From positions 1-64,000 of the forward strand of contig NZ_JAVFVV010000001.1 in assembly GCF_030929505.1 (NCBI RefSeq): 64,000 nucleotides of DNA. The letters run 5' to 3'. The notes beneath the pieces were generated by a model, which had not been told where the DNA came from, did no database searches, and worked only from the letters and a program-made list of their open reading frames with translations. The first letter of the stretch is position 1, and each line of letters starts with the position of its first letter. Of this stretch, positions 26,564-35,848 are shown one piece after another. Origin of the DNA: Mesorhizobium sp. LHD-90. Its GTDB lineage: Bacteria > Pseudomonadota > Alphaproteobacteria > Rhizobiales > Rhizobiaceae. The position numbers and the translations under genes were made by a program.

Positions 26564-26767
26564 ATGAAAACACCGGCGGTAGTTCTAGCTAGACGAGGCA
26601 AAAGCATCGACCTGGAGTATACGATGTTTGACATCGAAGCCGGTCGAACGTATTTCGATGACGGTACAACGATCTTCGATGTCTACATCGAAGCAGGCAT
26701 CGCTGACGGCACATTTGAACCGACGAAGCGTCGACGAGATACTATCGTTGTTAGCTACGGTTCATAG
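26564..26767 (+). CDS. Small hypothetical protein (67 aa)
   Basis: Frame from ATG 26564, with GGAG 9 bases upstream, to TAG. The product is mixed in charge (RRGKSIDLEYTMFDIEAG, then FDVYIEAGIADGTFEPTKRR), without signal, membrane segment or cysteine. I do not recognise it. It sits alone in a lower-GC patch, so it may be a real small gene brought in by transfer or a chance frame. Confidence 0.4.
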   Translation: MKTPAVVLARRGKSIDLEYTMFDIEAGRTYFDDGTTIFDVYIEAGIADGTFEPTKRRRDTIVVSYGS

Positions 26768-27091
26768 AGTCAATCTGGATTAGACTCTCGATCTGCCGCC
26801 CTTCTCTGGGAAGAGGCAATTGGCAATGCGAGCGCCGTGACAGGCGTTAAGCTGTGCTGACAAAATAAGGTAATATTCAGATGTGAAGATGCGATAGTTG
26901 AACAGCATCGCTGAGATATTTGTCATTCGCCAATCATCAAACCTATCACCTAAAAACGGCAGACTGAAAGCACTTAGGTCAGGTAGTCGTCTCCGTTCCT
27001 TTGACCCAGCAACCCTAATGACAACAACTTTTCCTTCACGTATCAGTGTGGCCACCGCTCGGCGGCAATTTTGTTTCCGGAAGGAAGTGTC
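26768..27091. other. Gene-free stretch before the MaoC gene
   Basis: 324 bases of lower GC with no supportable gene or structured RNA on either strand. GGAAGGA at its end is the ribosome-binding site of the MaoC gene. Confidence 0.5.
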
Positions 27092-27565
27092 GTGAACCCA
27101 ATCACCCTCGAACAGGCCAAGGCGGGCGTCGGCCAGGAGGCCGGCGTGTCGCCGTGGCGCGTCGTCACGCAGGAGATGATCGACCAGTTCGCCGACGCCA
27201 CCGACGACCATCAGTTTATCCACTGCGACCCCGAACGGGCGGCCAGGGAAACCAGTTTCGGCGGCACCATCGCGCATGGCTTCCTGACGCTGTCGCTGCT
27301 CTCGGCCATGGCGTTCGAGACGGTGCCGCGCATCGAGGGCGCCGACATTGGCATCAACCAGGGTTTTGACACGCTGCGTTTCGTCACCCCGGTCAAGACC
27401 GGGGCGCGCATTCGCACCCGCTTCGTGCTGGCGAAACTGAAGGCGCGTCCTTCCGGCTGGATCGAGATCGAGCATGACGTGACCATCGAGATCGAGGGAT
27501 CGCTGAAGCCGGCACTCACGGCGCGCTGGCTGACGCTGGCGTTCATCCAGCCGGAAGAGGAATAA
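27092..27565 (+). CDS. MaoC-like (R)-specific enoyl-acyl hydratase
   Basis: 157-residue single hot-dog-fold protein. The hydratase-2 motif is complete: DATDDHQFIHCDPERAA with the catalytic Asp and His, followed by GGTIAHGFLTLSLLSAM. GTG at 27092 was chosen because GGAAGGA precedes it. It would hydrate an enoyl-CoA or act on a related thioester in the cytoplasm. It stands alone with no beta-oxidation genes nearby. Confidence 0.88.
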   Translation: MNPITLEQAKAGVGQEAGVSPWRVVTQEMIDQFADATDDHQFIHCDPERAARETSFGGTIAHGFLTLSLLSAMAFETVPRIEGADIGINQGFDTLRFVTPVKTGARIRTRFVLAKLKARPSGWIEIEHDVTIEIEGSLKPALTARWLTLAFIQPEEE

Positions 27566-27644
27566 GCGCCGGGGATAGCTTACCTTCTTGCCGTGCAGGC
27601 ACATGACATCGTCATTCGCTGGAAGTGGGCGAAGGAGCCGACCT

Positions 27645-29774
27645 GTGCTGGACAATCAATTCGATCCGAAGCAATCGCCTGGGCCTCGCGTCGCGTCTGA
27701 ACCGGTCAGGGGTCCCAACCGCCGGACGGTTCTCCTTGCCTTTGGGGCGATAGCGCTCAATGGGCCGGCACTCCACCCGGCCTTGGCCAAGTCTACGCCT
27801 GAGTCTTCCTACGATGGCCGCCAGGAGCTCGTTGCCGCGGTCCGCGCTGGCCTCAAACCATCATCCGGCGAAATTCATGTCGCTGGCGGCTATCCGTATG
27901 TCGGATCGCCAGGCGCGACCGTTCTGCCCGACCTTCCCGGTCTTCTGCCTCACGGCGATGTTCACGTTGAACATTTCGGTGCTCTGGGTGACTTGCGGTT
28001 TAAGCTCGAGGACGTGAAGACCAAGGGTGGCGGTGTCGGGCAAGGATTTGTCCGGACAGCCGGCACGAATGACTTGCCGGCCTTTCAATTGGCTGACGAA
28101 TACGCCGCCGCGTCAGGCGCGGGTGTCATTTTTGTCGACGGCCAGTATTTTATCGATGGCGAGTTCCGCGCGACAGCCAGGATCATCGGCAGGGAGAAGT
28201 TCAGCTCGTGCATCTGGCTGAGATACGGACTGCTGGAATCCGGAATCCGCTTCAACTCCTCCGCCTCCGGTCTGATCGGCGTCAAGGTGATCGCGCAGTA
28301 TGATGCCGTAGGCCTCAAGCCGAGCGGCAACGGACAACTCGGCAATGCGATTACCGTCGGAGACTATTACACGAAGGAGCGGCAGCCGCTGATTTCCGGC
28401 GTGGACACCGAGGTTCTGATATGCCGGGCCGCGAACATCGCGCGCAAGCAACGCTCGCATCCCTCGATCATGATGTCCTACGTGGGCCACGTGGAGGACT
28501 GCAGGATCGCCGTTGGCGTCCACGGAAAGACAAATGTCAGCTCGCTGATGGCGGTGCTGGTTCACTGGGGAGCGCGATACGACCCCGCTTCCATCGACCG
28601 CGGGCAACTGGACAGGACGAGCGCCACGATCCTGGAAACCTATCACGGACTTGATCTCGATATCTCGTTCCTGACCGAGTTCGACAACGCCGATGGATGG
28701 AATTTCCAGAGGCCCTATGAGATCGCGTCCACGGGAAGGACGACCGTCGGGCCGGTCAAGACGAAAGGCCTGCCGTCGGTTGGATGGGTTACGTGCGGCG
28801 ACGTATGCGACGCCTATACCATCAAGTGGCAGAAAGGCGCGGTCGGTCAGGGAATAAGGATCGGTTTCGCAACGGGGACGGATTGCAATCCGACGAAAGC
28901 GGCGAGCTTTTGCGGGTTTTTTGTCAAGGGACGAGGCGAAAGCAAATCATCGATCGATCAATATGACGGGACCGACATCCAGGTCTCGCGGCAATTGATC
29001 TGGGACGTGCAATGCGAAGGTTTTCGCCTCGAATTCTCCGGCAGGACGGCGCCACCCGCCCAACGCGGCATATGGGTGCAAAGCTGCCTGGGTAGGGTCG
29101 ATCTGGGCAAGGTTTCGACCTTTGGCGCACCAAGAGCCGTCGAAAACGAATACAGCAATTGCGATCTCCTTTATTCCTACGTCGATGGGGATGGCGCGCT
29201 GCTGCATGAATTTTCACAAGGCGGGCGCATACTGGAATCGTCAACGAGAGTATCCGGCGAAGCGCGCGCTGTGTCGGTGGTAGGCAGGATGCTCGAAACG
29301 ACCACGTCGGCGGACGCGAAGGCGGGAGACACGATCATTCCGATCATGCCGTTCGACGCCACAAACAAAGGCGCGGCCACGGACGTCTTCGTCGGCAACA
29401 CGATCCGCGTTGGATCGCGATTGACCGTTCAATCGCGAGCCCTGATCCAGAACGGCGCCGCCTACCTGGTCACAACGCCGTTGCCGTCATCCGTTCCCGC
29501 CGGAACCAAGGTAGCGATAGACCAGCGCGCCCGCCTTGACAGCTTTGTCGGGAGCTATGAGTCGTCAGGCGACGGCCTCGTAGCGATCAGCGCCGACATC
29601 TACCAAGCCGATCTGTCGAAGGTCAGATGGAGTGGCCCCTATGCCGCGTCGCTCAGGAAAGGAAGCATGCTGCAACTGCTGCATGGCCCCGAAGCGCGGA
29701 TCGGTGCCTCCGGCCTGGCGTCGGATGCGGAAGATGGCATCTCCGTCGATCGCGGCAGCAAGCTTGTCCAGTAG
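27645..29774 (+). CDS. Tat-exported hypothetical protein, beta-helix (pectate-lyase-like) fold suspected
   Basis: About 709 residues from GTG 27645 (GAAGGAG 7 bases upstream). An N-terminal twin-arginine signal is visible (GPNRRTVLLAFGAIALNG, residues 23-40, then ALAKS near 46-50). The mature start VEHFGALGD followed by NDLPAFQLADEYAAASG resembles the opening of pectate-lyase-3 or phage-tailspike beta-helices. Many short Gly/Asn/Val-rich segments follow, and a distinct beta-rich C-terminal part starts near 570. Probably a periplasmic or secreted carbohydrate-active or structural protein. No transporter or polysaccharide gene is adjacent. Function unknown. Confidence 0.7.
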   Translation: MLDNQFDPKQSPGPRVASEPVRGPNRRTVLLAFGAIALNGPALHPALAKSTPESSYDGRQELVAAVRAGLKPSSGEIHVAGGYPYVGSPGATVLPDLPGLLPHGDVHVEHFGALGDLRFKLEDVKTKGGGVGQGFVRTAGTNDLPAFQLADEYAAASGAGVIFVDGQYFIDGEFRATARIIGREKFSSCIWLRYGLLESGIRFNSSASGLIGVKVIAQYDAVGLKPSGNGQLGNAITVGDYYTKERQPLISGVDTEVLICRAANIARKQRSHPSIMMSYVGHVEDCRIAVGVHGKTNVSSLMAVLVHWGARYDPASIDRGQLDRTSATILETYHGLDLDISFLTEFDNADGWNFQRPYEIASTGRTTVGPVKTKGLPSVGWVTCGDVCDAYTIKWQKGAVGQGIRIGFATGTDCNPTKAASFCGFFVKGRGESKSSIDQYDGTDIQVSRQLIWDVQCEGFRLEFSGRTAPPAQRGIWVQSCLGRVDLGKVSTFGAPRAVENEYSNCDLLYSYVDGDGALLHEFSQGGRILESSTRVSGEARAVSVVGRMLETTTSADAKAGDTIIPIMPFDATNKGAATDVFVGNTIRVGSRLTVQSRALIQNGAAYLVTTPLPSSVPAGTKVAIDQRARLDSFVGSYESSGDGLVAISADIYQADLSKVRWSGPYAASLRKGSMLQLLHGPEARIGASGLASDAEDGISVDRGSKLVQ

Positions 29775-29826
29775 CCTTGAACCCGTTACCTGGGCAACGG
29801 GCGGAGCATGACGGTGAAGCTGGCGA

Positions 29827-30396
29827 TCAGCCGCCCGTGTCCGCCGCCGCTTCAACCAGAAAATCATGCACATAGTCGGAGAACGACCGCCAGCACTCGA
29901 CCCGGAACGCATCCTCGCCGGTCCTCAGCAGCACGATCTCGACCTTGCCCAAAATGGTGCGCGAGCATGCTCCGACCGGAAAGGCTTCCAGCGAAAGATC
30001 CTGCGGACAGCCGGCATTCAGCGTCGCTTCCGCGCCGGCTCCCGAGACCGAAAAGGCGACGTTGCGATGCGATACGCCCACCGCCGAATGCAGGTCCTTC
30101 ACCTCGGAGCAATTCGCCAGAGGGTCGCCGGTCTGGTCGATCACCAGCCATTCGTCCGGCCCCAGCCACAGCGCCGTGCGGCCGCCGTTTGACGCCGAAG
30201 CCTTCGGCTTCGTCGGCAGGTCTAGCCCCAGCGCCTTCGACAGCGCAGCGACGGAACCGGCCGGCGCGCGCAGCGAGATGCGTTCGGCCGGCGGCAGCAC
30301 GGCAAGCCGCACCGCGCCGGTGTGGAACTCGCGCCCGGCCAGAGCGGATTTTCGCGCCGCCCCGCCGGAAGAAACCTTGGCGGCAGCCTTAGCCAT
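29827..30396 (-). CDS. soxG: Sarcosine oxidase gamma subunit
   Basis: 189-residue protein with the SoxG pattern (GREFHTGAVRLAVLPPAERISLRAP near 24-50, LWLGPDEWLVI near 90-100, SHRNVAFSVSGAGAEATLNAGC). It is the fourth subunit of the heterotetrameric enzyme that demethylates sarcosine to glycine with tetrahydrofolate and oxygen. ATG 30396 overlaps the soxA stop by 8 bp. It is the last gene of the operon; the convergent beta-helix gene ends 52 bp away. Confidence 0.92.
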   Translation of the reverse strand: MAKAAAKVSSGGAARKSALAGREFHTGAVRLAVLPPAERISLRAPAGSVAALSKALGLDLPTKPKASASNGGRTALWLGPDEWLVIDQTGDPLANCSEVKDLHSAVGVSHRNVAFSVSGAGAEATLNAGCPQDLSLEAFPVGACSRTILGKVEIVLLRTGEDAFRVECWRSFSDYVHDFLVEAAADTGG

Positions 30397-33382
30397 TGAG
30401 GCGCTCCCCCTTCGGATCGTAGAACACCATGCCCGTCACCTCGACCTCGATCGTCCTGTCCGGCATCGGCACATAAAGCGTTTCGCCGTGGCGGGACTTG
30501 CCGTCGACGACTAGCGCGAGCGCGATCGAATGGCCGCAATTCTCCGACCAATAGCTCGACGTGACATGGCCGATCATCGTCATCGGCACCTTCTGCTTGG
30601 GATCGGCGACGATCTGTGCGCCTTCCTCCAGAACGATCTTCGGGTCGCGCGTCTTCAGCCCGACGAGCTGTTTTCGGCCCGGCGCCAACAGATCGGGCCG
30701 CGTCAACCCGCGTATGCCGACAAAATCCTTCTTCTTCTTGCCGATCGCCCAATCGACGCTGGCGTCGGCCGGCGTCACCGTGCCGTCGGTGTCCTGGCCG
30801 ACGATAATGTAGCCTTTTTCGGCGCGCAGCACGTGCATCGCCTCGGTGCCGTAGGCGCAGGCGCCGTGCTTTCGACCCTCCGCCCACAGCGCTTCCCACA
30901 CCGCCTCGCCATAATCAGCCGGCACGTTGACCTCGAAACCGCGGTCGCCGGTGAACGACATGCGGAACAGCCTTGTCGGCACGCCGCAGATCTTTCCCTC
31001 GCGCACCGACATGTGCGGCATCGCCTCGTCGGACATATCGATGCCCTCGACCAGCGGCGCGATGATGTCCCGGCTCTTCGGCCCCTGCACGGCGATGACC
31101 GCCCACTGTTCGGAGATCGAGGTCAGCCAGACGTTCAGATGCGGGAATTCCGTCTGGAGATAGTCCTCCATCATGTTCATCACGCGCGCGGCGCCGCCAG
31201 TGGTCGTCGTCACGTGGAAACGGTCCGGCGCCAGCCTGCCGACCACGCCGTCGTCGTAAATAAAACCGTCCTCGCGCAGCATGATGCCGTAGCGGCAGCG
31301 GCCGGCGTCCAGCTTCTCCCACGGGTTGGTGTAGAGCAGTTCCATGAATTTCGCCGCGTCCGGCCCGACCACCTCGATCTTGCCCAGCGTCGAGGCGTCG
31401 AACAGGCCGGCGGCTTGTCGCACCGTCACGCATTCGCGGTTGACGGCGGCGTGCATGTCCTCGCCGGCCCTAGGAAAATACCAGGCGCGCTTCCACTGCC
31501 CGACATCCTCGAACACCGCGCCATGCTTTTCCGCCCAGGGGTGGATCGCCGTGCGCCGCGTCGGGTCGAACAGCTTGCCCTTGGCATGTCCGACGATCGA
31601 GCCGAACGTCACCGGCGTATAGGGTGCGCGGAACGTCGTCAGCCCGACTTCCGGGATCGGCTTTCCCAGCGTCTCCGCTGCGATCGCCAGGCCGTGCATG
31701 TTGGAGGTCTTGCCCTGGTCGGTCGCCATGCCGTTGGTGGTGAAGCGCTTCACATGCTCTATCGAGCGCATGCCTTCATGCACCGCCTGGCGGATATCTT
31801 TTGCCGTCACGTCGTTCTGGAAGTCGATGAAGGCTTTTACCGTCGTGCCGGCTCCGGCGCCCGGCCCGCTGCCCAGCATCGATCCGGCCCAGGTCTCGCC
31901 TGCATCCACTTTTATCTTCTGCGCCTTGAACCTCTTGGCGCCAGACTCTTTCGCCGCCTTCTCGCCGGCCACAAAAGCCTCGGCGACGGTCGCCTCCAGC
32001 CCGTCCGTGCCGTTGCAGGCGCCGACCGACACGCACTCCTGCGCGTAGGTTCCCGGCAGGAAACGTTTCGTCGCCTCGTCGAACGCCACCTTTCCACGCG
32101 ACTGCGAGAACAGGTGTATCGAAGGCGTCCATCCCGACGAGGTCAGCAGCGCGTCGATGGCCACCGTGCGTCCGCCGCCGCCGTTCTTCGGCTCGATGGT
32201 CATGGAGGAAACGCGCAGTTTTCCTCCCACCTTCGTCACGGCGCGGCCATGGTTGACCTCGATGCCGAGCGCCCGAGCCTCGTCCACCGCCGGACCGCCC
32301 GGATTGTCGCGCAGGTCGACGATGCCGGCGATGCTCACGCCCGCCTTCTTCAGGTCGATGGCCGCGTAATAGGCGGAATCGTTGGCCGTATAGACGCCGA
32401 CTTGTCTGCCGACGGTGACGCCGTAATGGTTGAGATAAGCGCGCGCGGCGCTAGCCAGCATCACGCCCGGCCGGTCGTTGTCGGCGAACACCATGTGCCG
32501 CTCGATCGCGCCGGTGGCCAGTACCACGCGCCTGGCGCGCACCTGCCACAGTCTTTCGCGCGGCGCATGCCTGTCCGGCCGCGCCAGATGGTCGGTGACC
32601 CGCTCGGTGAGCCCGACGAAATTCTGCGCGTAATAACCGAAAGCCGTCGTGCGCGGCAAAAGCCGCACATTGTCCATCGCGGCCAATTTCGCGACCGCGC
32701 CTTGCGCCCAGGCCCAGCCGTCCATTCCGTCGACTTTCGCGCCCACCTCGTATCGCAGGGCGCCGCCGAACTCCGCCTGTTCGTCGGCAAGGATGACGCG
32801 CACCCCGCTCTCGGCCGCCGCGAGCGCCGCCGCCAGGCCCGCCGCGCCGCCGCCCAGCACCAGCACCTCGCAATGGGCGAAACGCGAAGCATAATGGTCC
32901 GGATCAGGCTGGTCCGGCGCGACGCCCAACCCGGCGGCGGCACGGATCTTCGGCTCATAAAAGCTCTTCCACGCCGCCTTCGGCCACATGAAGGTCTTGT
33001 AATAGAAACCCGCCGAAAACAGCGGCGATGCAAAATCGTTCACCGCCCCGACATCGAAGTTCAGCGACGGCCAGCGGTTCTGCGAGACCGCCGCCAGCCC
33101 GTCATAGAGCTCCTGCACGGTTGCGCGCACATTCGGCGTCTTGCGCGCCGCGTCGCGCTCGATGCCGACCAGCGCGTTCGGCTCCTCCGCGCCGGCCGAG
33201 AGAATGCCGCGCGGCCGGTGGTACTTGAACGAGCGGCCGGTGAGATGCACGCCGTTGGCAAGCAGCGCCGAGGCCAGCGTATCGCCGGCCAGTCCCGAAA
33301 AATGCTTGCCGTCGAAGGTGAAGCGCGCGGTCTTGGCCGGCGTCAGCCGCCCGGCGCCGGCGATGCGGAAGGGCTGGGTCAT
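30389..33382 (-). CDS. soxA: Sarcosine oxidase alpha subunit
   Basis: 997-residue protein. The N-terminal domain has FKYHRPRGILSAGAEEPNAL near 42-62. A dinucleotide-binding domain begins about residue 168 (VLVLGGGAAGLAAALAAAES), and a central region has ATGAIERHMVFADNDRPGV. The C-terminal ~390 residues are a GcvT-like folate-binding aminomethyltransferase domain (LDAGRCRYGIMLREDGFIYD, RMSFTGDRGFEVNVP). It channels the methyl group to tetrahydrofolate. ATG at 33382 was preferred over 33415 because the family starts there. It is separated from soxD by a 179-bp palindromic element. Confidence 0.95.
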   Translation of the reverse strand: MTQPFRIAGAGRLTPAKTARFTFDGKHFSGLAGDTLASALLANGVHLTGRSFKYHRPRGILSAGAEEPNALVGIERDAARKTPNVRATVQELYDGLAAVSQNRWPSLNFDVGAVNDFASPLFSAGFYYKTFMWPKAAWKSFYEPKIRAAAGLGVAPDQPDPDHYASRFAHCEVLVLGGGAAGLAAALAAAESGVRVILADEQAEFGGALRYEVGAKVDGMDGWAWAQGAVAKLAAMDNVRLLPRTTAFGYYAQNFVGLTERVTDHLARPDRHAPRERLWQVRARRVVLATGAIERHMVFADNDRPGVMLASAARAYLNHYGVTVGRQVGVYTANDSAYYAAIDLKKAGVSIAGIVDLRDNPGGPAVDEARALGIEVNHGRAVTKVGGKLRVSSMTIEPKNGGGGRTVAIDALLTSSGWTPSIHLFSQSRGKVAFDEATKRFLPGTYAQECVSVGACNGTDGLEATVAEAFVAGEKAAKESGAKRFKAQKIKVDAGETWAGSMLGSGPGAGAGTTVKAFIDFQNDVTAKDIRQAVHEGMRSIEHVKRFTTNGMATDQGKTSNMHGLAIAAETLGKPIPEVGLTTFRAPYTPVTFGSIVGHAKGKLFDPTRRTAIHPWAEKHGAVFEDVGQWKRAWYFPRAGEDMHAAVNRECVTVRQAAGLFDASTLGKIEVVGPDAAKFMELLYTNPWEKLDAGRCRYGIMLREDGFIYDDGVVGRLAPDRFHVTTTTGGAARVMNMMEDYLQTEFPHLNVWLTSISEQWAVIAVQGPKSRDIIAPLVEGIDMSDEAMPHMSVREGKICGVPTRLFRMSFTGDRGFEVNVPADYGEAVWEALWAEGRKHGACAYGTEAMHVLRAEKGYIIVGQDTDGTVTPADASVDWAIGKKKKDFVGIRGLTRPDLLAPGRKQLVGLKTRDPKIVLEEGAQIVADPKQKVPMTMIGHVTSSYWSENCGHSIALALVVDGKSRHGETLYVPMPDRTIEVEVTGMVFYDPKGERLNG

Positions 33383-33412
33383 GCGGCACCCATGAAAATA
33401 TGGTTCGGACAG

Positions 33413-33591
33413 CACTCCGTCCCACCCCCCTCTGTCCTGCCGGACATCTCCCCCTCAAGGGCGGAGATTGCTCCGACCGCATCGGTTTCGCCAATCGCAG
33501 ACGTCGCCGGAAGAGTGGCATCGCCAAAGCTGCCAATCTCCCCCCTTGAGGGGGAGATGTCCGGCAGGACAGAGGGGGGTGGGACGGAGTG
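33413..33591. repeat. Long palindromic element, family B copy 1 (inside the sox operon)
   Basis: Two ~58-bp arms (33413-33470 and 33534-33591) in inverted orientation around ~63 bp. The core CTCTGTCCTGCCGGACATCT is shared with the copy at 53877-54060. The outermost bases (CACTCCGTCCC and its complement) differ from those of the other copy yet pair perfectly. It lies between soxD and soxA, so the operon transcript would contain a very stable hairpin. Confidence 0.85.
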
Positions 33592-33596
33592 CGCCA

Positions 33597-33959
33597 TCAT
33601 TCTTTTGCCCCTGCCGCCGTCTTCTCGTTCAGTTCCGCCGGTTCCCGATTCGCCCATGCAGCCGGCCCCGTCTCCGCGACCGAAATCTCAGGCTTCGTCT
33701 CGCCCGCTCTGTAGGTCGTCAAAAACCTGTCAGTCACCGTGTTGCGCGCCGCGTTGAAGAAGCGGCCGCAGCCATGCACGTGCCGCCAGCGCTCGAACAC
33801 GATCCCCTTCGGATTCGAACGGATAAAGAAGAATTTTTCAAAATCCTCGTCGGAAATCGCAGCGATGTCCGGCGAGCGGGCGACATGCGCCTCGCCGGCG
33901 TGCCGGAATTCGAGTTCCGGACGCTCTTCCTCGCAATACGGGCAGTGGATGAGAAGCAT
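33597..33959 (-). CDS. soxD: Sarcosine oxidase delta subunit
   Basis: 120-residue protein with the SoxD zinc site near the N-terminus (HCPYCEEERPELEFRHAGEA, Cys6 and Cys9) and later Cys/His (RHVHGCGRFF). The pattern FFFIRSNPKGIVFERW is typical. The C-terminus beyond ~95 is a variable acidic tail. It lies 36 bp after the exonuclease gene and upstream of the palindromic element before soxA. Confidence 0.92.
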   Translation of the reverse strand: MLLIHCPYCEEERPELEFRHAGEAHVARSPDIAAISDEDFEKFFFIRSNPKGIVFERWRHVHGCGRFFNAARNTVTDRFLTTYRAGETKPEISVAETGPAAWANREPAELNEKTAAGAKE

Positions 33960-33995
33960 GTCAGCCTTTGGGCGATCGGGTTGCGGGGACGCGCA

Positions 33996-34595
33996 TCAGG
34001 CGATCCCGTTGTCGAGTTTGTAGAGCACGCCCGCCAGTTGCATGGCGGCGAAAGCATCGTCGAAGGCGTCGTGATGCCGGCCGCGCTTCAGCGTGGTCTT
34101 GTAGAGCAAGCTGGCGTCCGCAAGCGAGATGCGGGTGCGGTAGCGGCCCTGCCGGGTTTCGTGATGGCAGACCCGCCGCATGGTGCAGAACAGCGTCCGC
34201 CCCTCCAGCGAGCCCACCTTGTGGCGGCGCAATTCCGCATCGACGAAACGCGCGTCGAATTCGCAATTGTGGGCGATGATCGGCAGGTCGCCGACGAAAT
34301 CGAGCAGTTGTTTGCCGATGCCGTCGAACCGCTCCTCGCCGATGACGTCGCGGTCGCGAATGCCGTGGATGCGGCTCGCCCCGGGCGGAATACTGATGCC
34401 GGGATTGACCCGCGCCTTGAACGTGACCGCCTCGCAGCCGGTCGGCGACGCATAGAGATGGAAATCGACCCGCAGCGCGGCGATCGACACGATCCGGTCC
34501 ACGCGCGGATTGAGCCCCGTCGTCTCGACGTCCAGCACAACGGCTTCTCGGAAGCCGGCAAACGGACTGTTTTGAAGGCGGATGGTGGTCATCAT
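33996..34595 (-). CDS. DnaQ-like 3'-5' exonuclease (DEDDh)
   Basis: 199-residue exonuclease. Exo I is VVLDVETTGLNP (Asp, Glu), Exo II is IIAHNCEFDARFV, and Exo III is HHDAFDDAFAA (His, Asp), so all five catalytic residues of the DEDDh group are present. ATG at 34595 shares its A with the soxB stop (TGATG), so translation is coupled. It resembles stand-alone epsilon-like or RNase T-like exonucleases; substrate unknown. Its placement inside a sarcosine oxidase operon has no obvious metabolic reason. Confidence 0.9.
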   Translation of the reverse strand: MMTTIRLQNSPFAGFREAVVLDVETTGLNPRVDRIVSIAALRVDFHLYASPTGCEAVTFKARVNPGISIPPGASRIHGIRDRDVIGEERFDGIGKQLLDFVGDLPIIAHNCEFDARFVDAELRRHKVGSLEGRTLFCTMRRVCHHETRQGRYRTRISLADASLLYKTTLKRGRHHDAFDDAFAAMQLAGVLYKLDNGIA

Positions 34596-35848
34596 CAATG
34601 CGCCACCGCCGCCGCGGCCGCCTCATCGATCAGCCGGCCCGTCCTGAACCGCTCCAGCGTGAACGGCGCGTTGATTCTGTGCGGCTCGTCGCGGGCGATG
34701 GTATGGGCGAAGACATGGCCCGACCCCGGCGTCGCCTTGAAGCCGCCCGTTCCCCAGCCGCAATTGACGTAAAGCCCCTTCACCGGCGTCTTCGCCAGGA
34801 TCGGCGAACGGTCGGGCGTCACGTCGACGATGCCGCCCCACGAACGCAGCATCTTCATGCGCGAAAACATCGGGAACATCTCGCAGATGGCGTCGAGCGT
34901 GTGGTTGAGGATATGGAGCCCACCAGTCTGTGAGTAAGAAGTATACTGGTCGGTGCCGGCGCCGATCACCAGTTCGCCCTTGTCGGACTGCGAGATATAG
35001 GCGTGCACGGTGTTGGACATCACCACGCAGGGGAACACAGGCTTCACCGGCTCCGATACCAGCGCCTGCAGCGGATAGCTTTCCAGCGGCATGCGCACGC
35101 CGGCCATGTCCATCAGCACCGACGTATGCCCAGCCGCCACCACGCCGACCTTCTTCGCCCCGATGAAACCCTTGGAGGTGTCGACGCCGGTTACGCGGCC
35201 GTCCGGGGCGCGGCGGATGCCGGTGACCTCGCAATTCTGGATGATGTGGACGCCGCGCGCATTGGCGCCGCGCGCATATCCCCAGGCCACCGCGTCGTGG
35301 CGCGCCGTCCCGCCGCGCCGCTGCAGCGCCGCGCCCACCACCGGATAACGCGCCTCCCGCGAAATGTTCAGCGGCGGGCAGAAATCCTTGGCCTGTTCCG
35401 GCGTCAGCCATTCATTGTCGATGCCGTTCAGCCGGTTGGCATGGATGTGGCGCTTGAACACCTGCACGTCGTGCACATTGTGCGCCAGCATCATCACGCC
35501 GCGCGCCGAATACATGACGTTGTAGTTGAGATCTTGCGAAAGCCCGTCCCACAGTTTCACCGCGTGGTCGTAGATGCCGGCGCTTTCGTCATACAAATAG
35601 TTGGAGCGGATGATGGTGGTGTTGCGGCCGGTATTGCCGCCGCCCAGCCAGCCTTTTTCCAGCACGGCGACATTGGTGACGCCGTGCTCCTTGGCGAGAT
35701 AATAGGCGGTCGCCAATCCGTGCCCGCCGGCGCCGACGATGATGACGTCGTATTCGGAGCGCGGCTCCGGAGAAGACCATTGCTCCGGCCAGCCCCTGTG
35801 GCCGCGCATGGCCTCGCGGGCGATGGCGAATACCGAGTATTTTTTCAC
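34595..35848 (-). CDS. soxB: Sarcosine oxidase beta subunit
   Basis: 417-residue flavoprotein. It opens with [19 protein letters not shown], the standard SoxB start, which supports GTG at 35848 over an upstream ATG at 35899. The FAD site is [20 protein letters not shown] (~34-53), followed by [20 protein letters not shown]. The C-terminal [19 protein letters not shown] also contacts flavin. It oxidises sarcosine, covalently binding FMN at a conserved His. First gene of the operon soxB-exonuclease-soxD-soxA-soxG. Confidence 0.95.
   Translation of the reverse strand: MKKYSVFAIAREAMRGHRGWPEQWSSPEPRSEYDVIIVGAGGHGLATAYYLAKEHGVTNVAVLEKGWLGGGNTGRNTTIIRSNYLYDESAGIYDHAVKLWDGLSQDLNYNVMYSARGVMMLAHNVHDVQVFKRHIHANRLNGIDNEWLTPEQAKDFCPPLNISREARYPVVGAALQRRGGTARHDAVAWGYARGANARGVHIIQNCEVTGIRRAPDGRVTGVDTSKGFIGAKKVGVVAAGHTSVLMDMAGVRMPLESYPLQALVSEPVKPVFPCVVMSNTVHAYISQSDKGELVIGAGTDQYTSYSQTGGLHILNHTLDAICEMFPMFSRMKMLRSWGGIVDVTPDRSPILAKTPVKGLYVNCGWGTGGFKATPGSGHVFAHTIARDEPHRINAPFTLERFRTGRLIDEAAAAAVAH

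Noticed and set aside
26780-27655. A 291-codon minus-strand frame
   Set aside because: It is antisense to the MaoC gene over much of its length and reads as low-complexity Arg-rich sequence.
30530-33757. A 1075-codon open frame opposite soxA
   Set aside because: It is the antisense shadow of soxA and soxD, caused by GC-rich codon bias. Its product is Arg/His/Gln-rich with no domain, while the soxA frame is a full-length family match.
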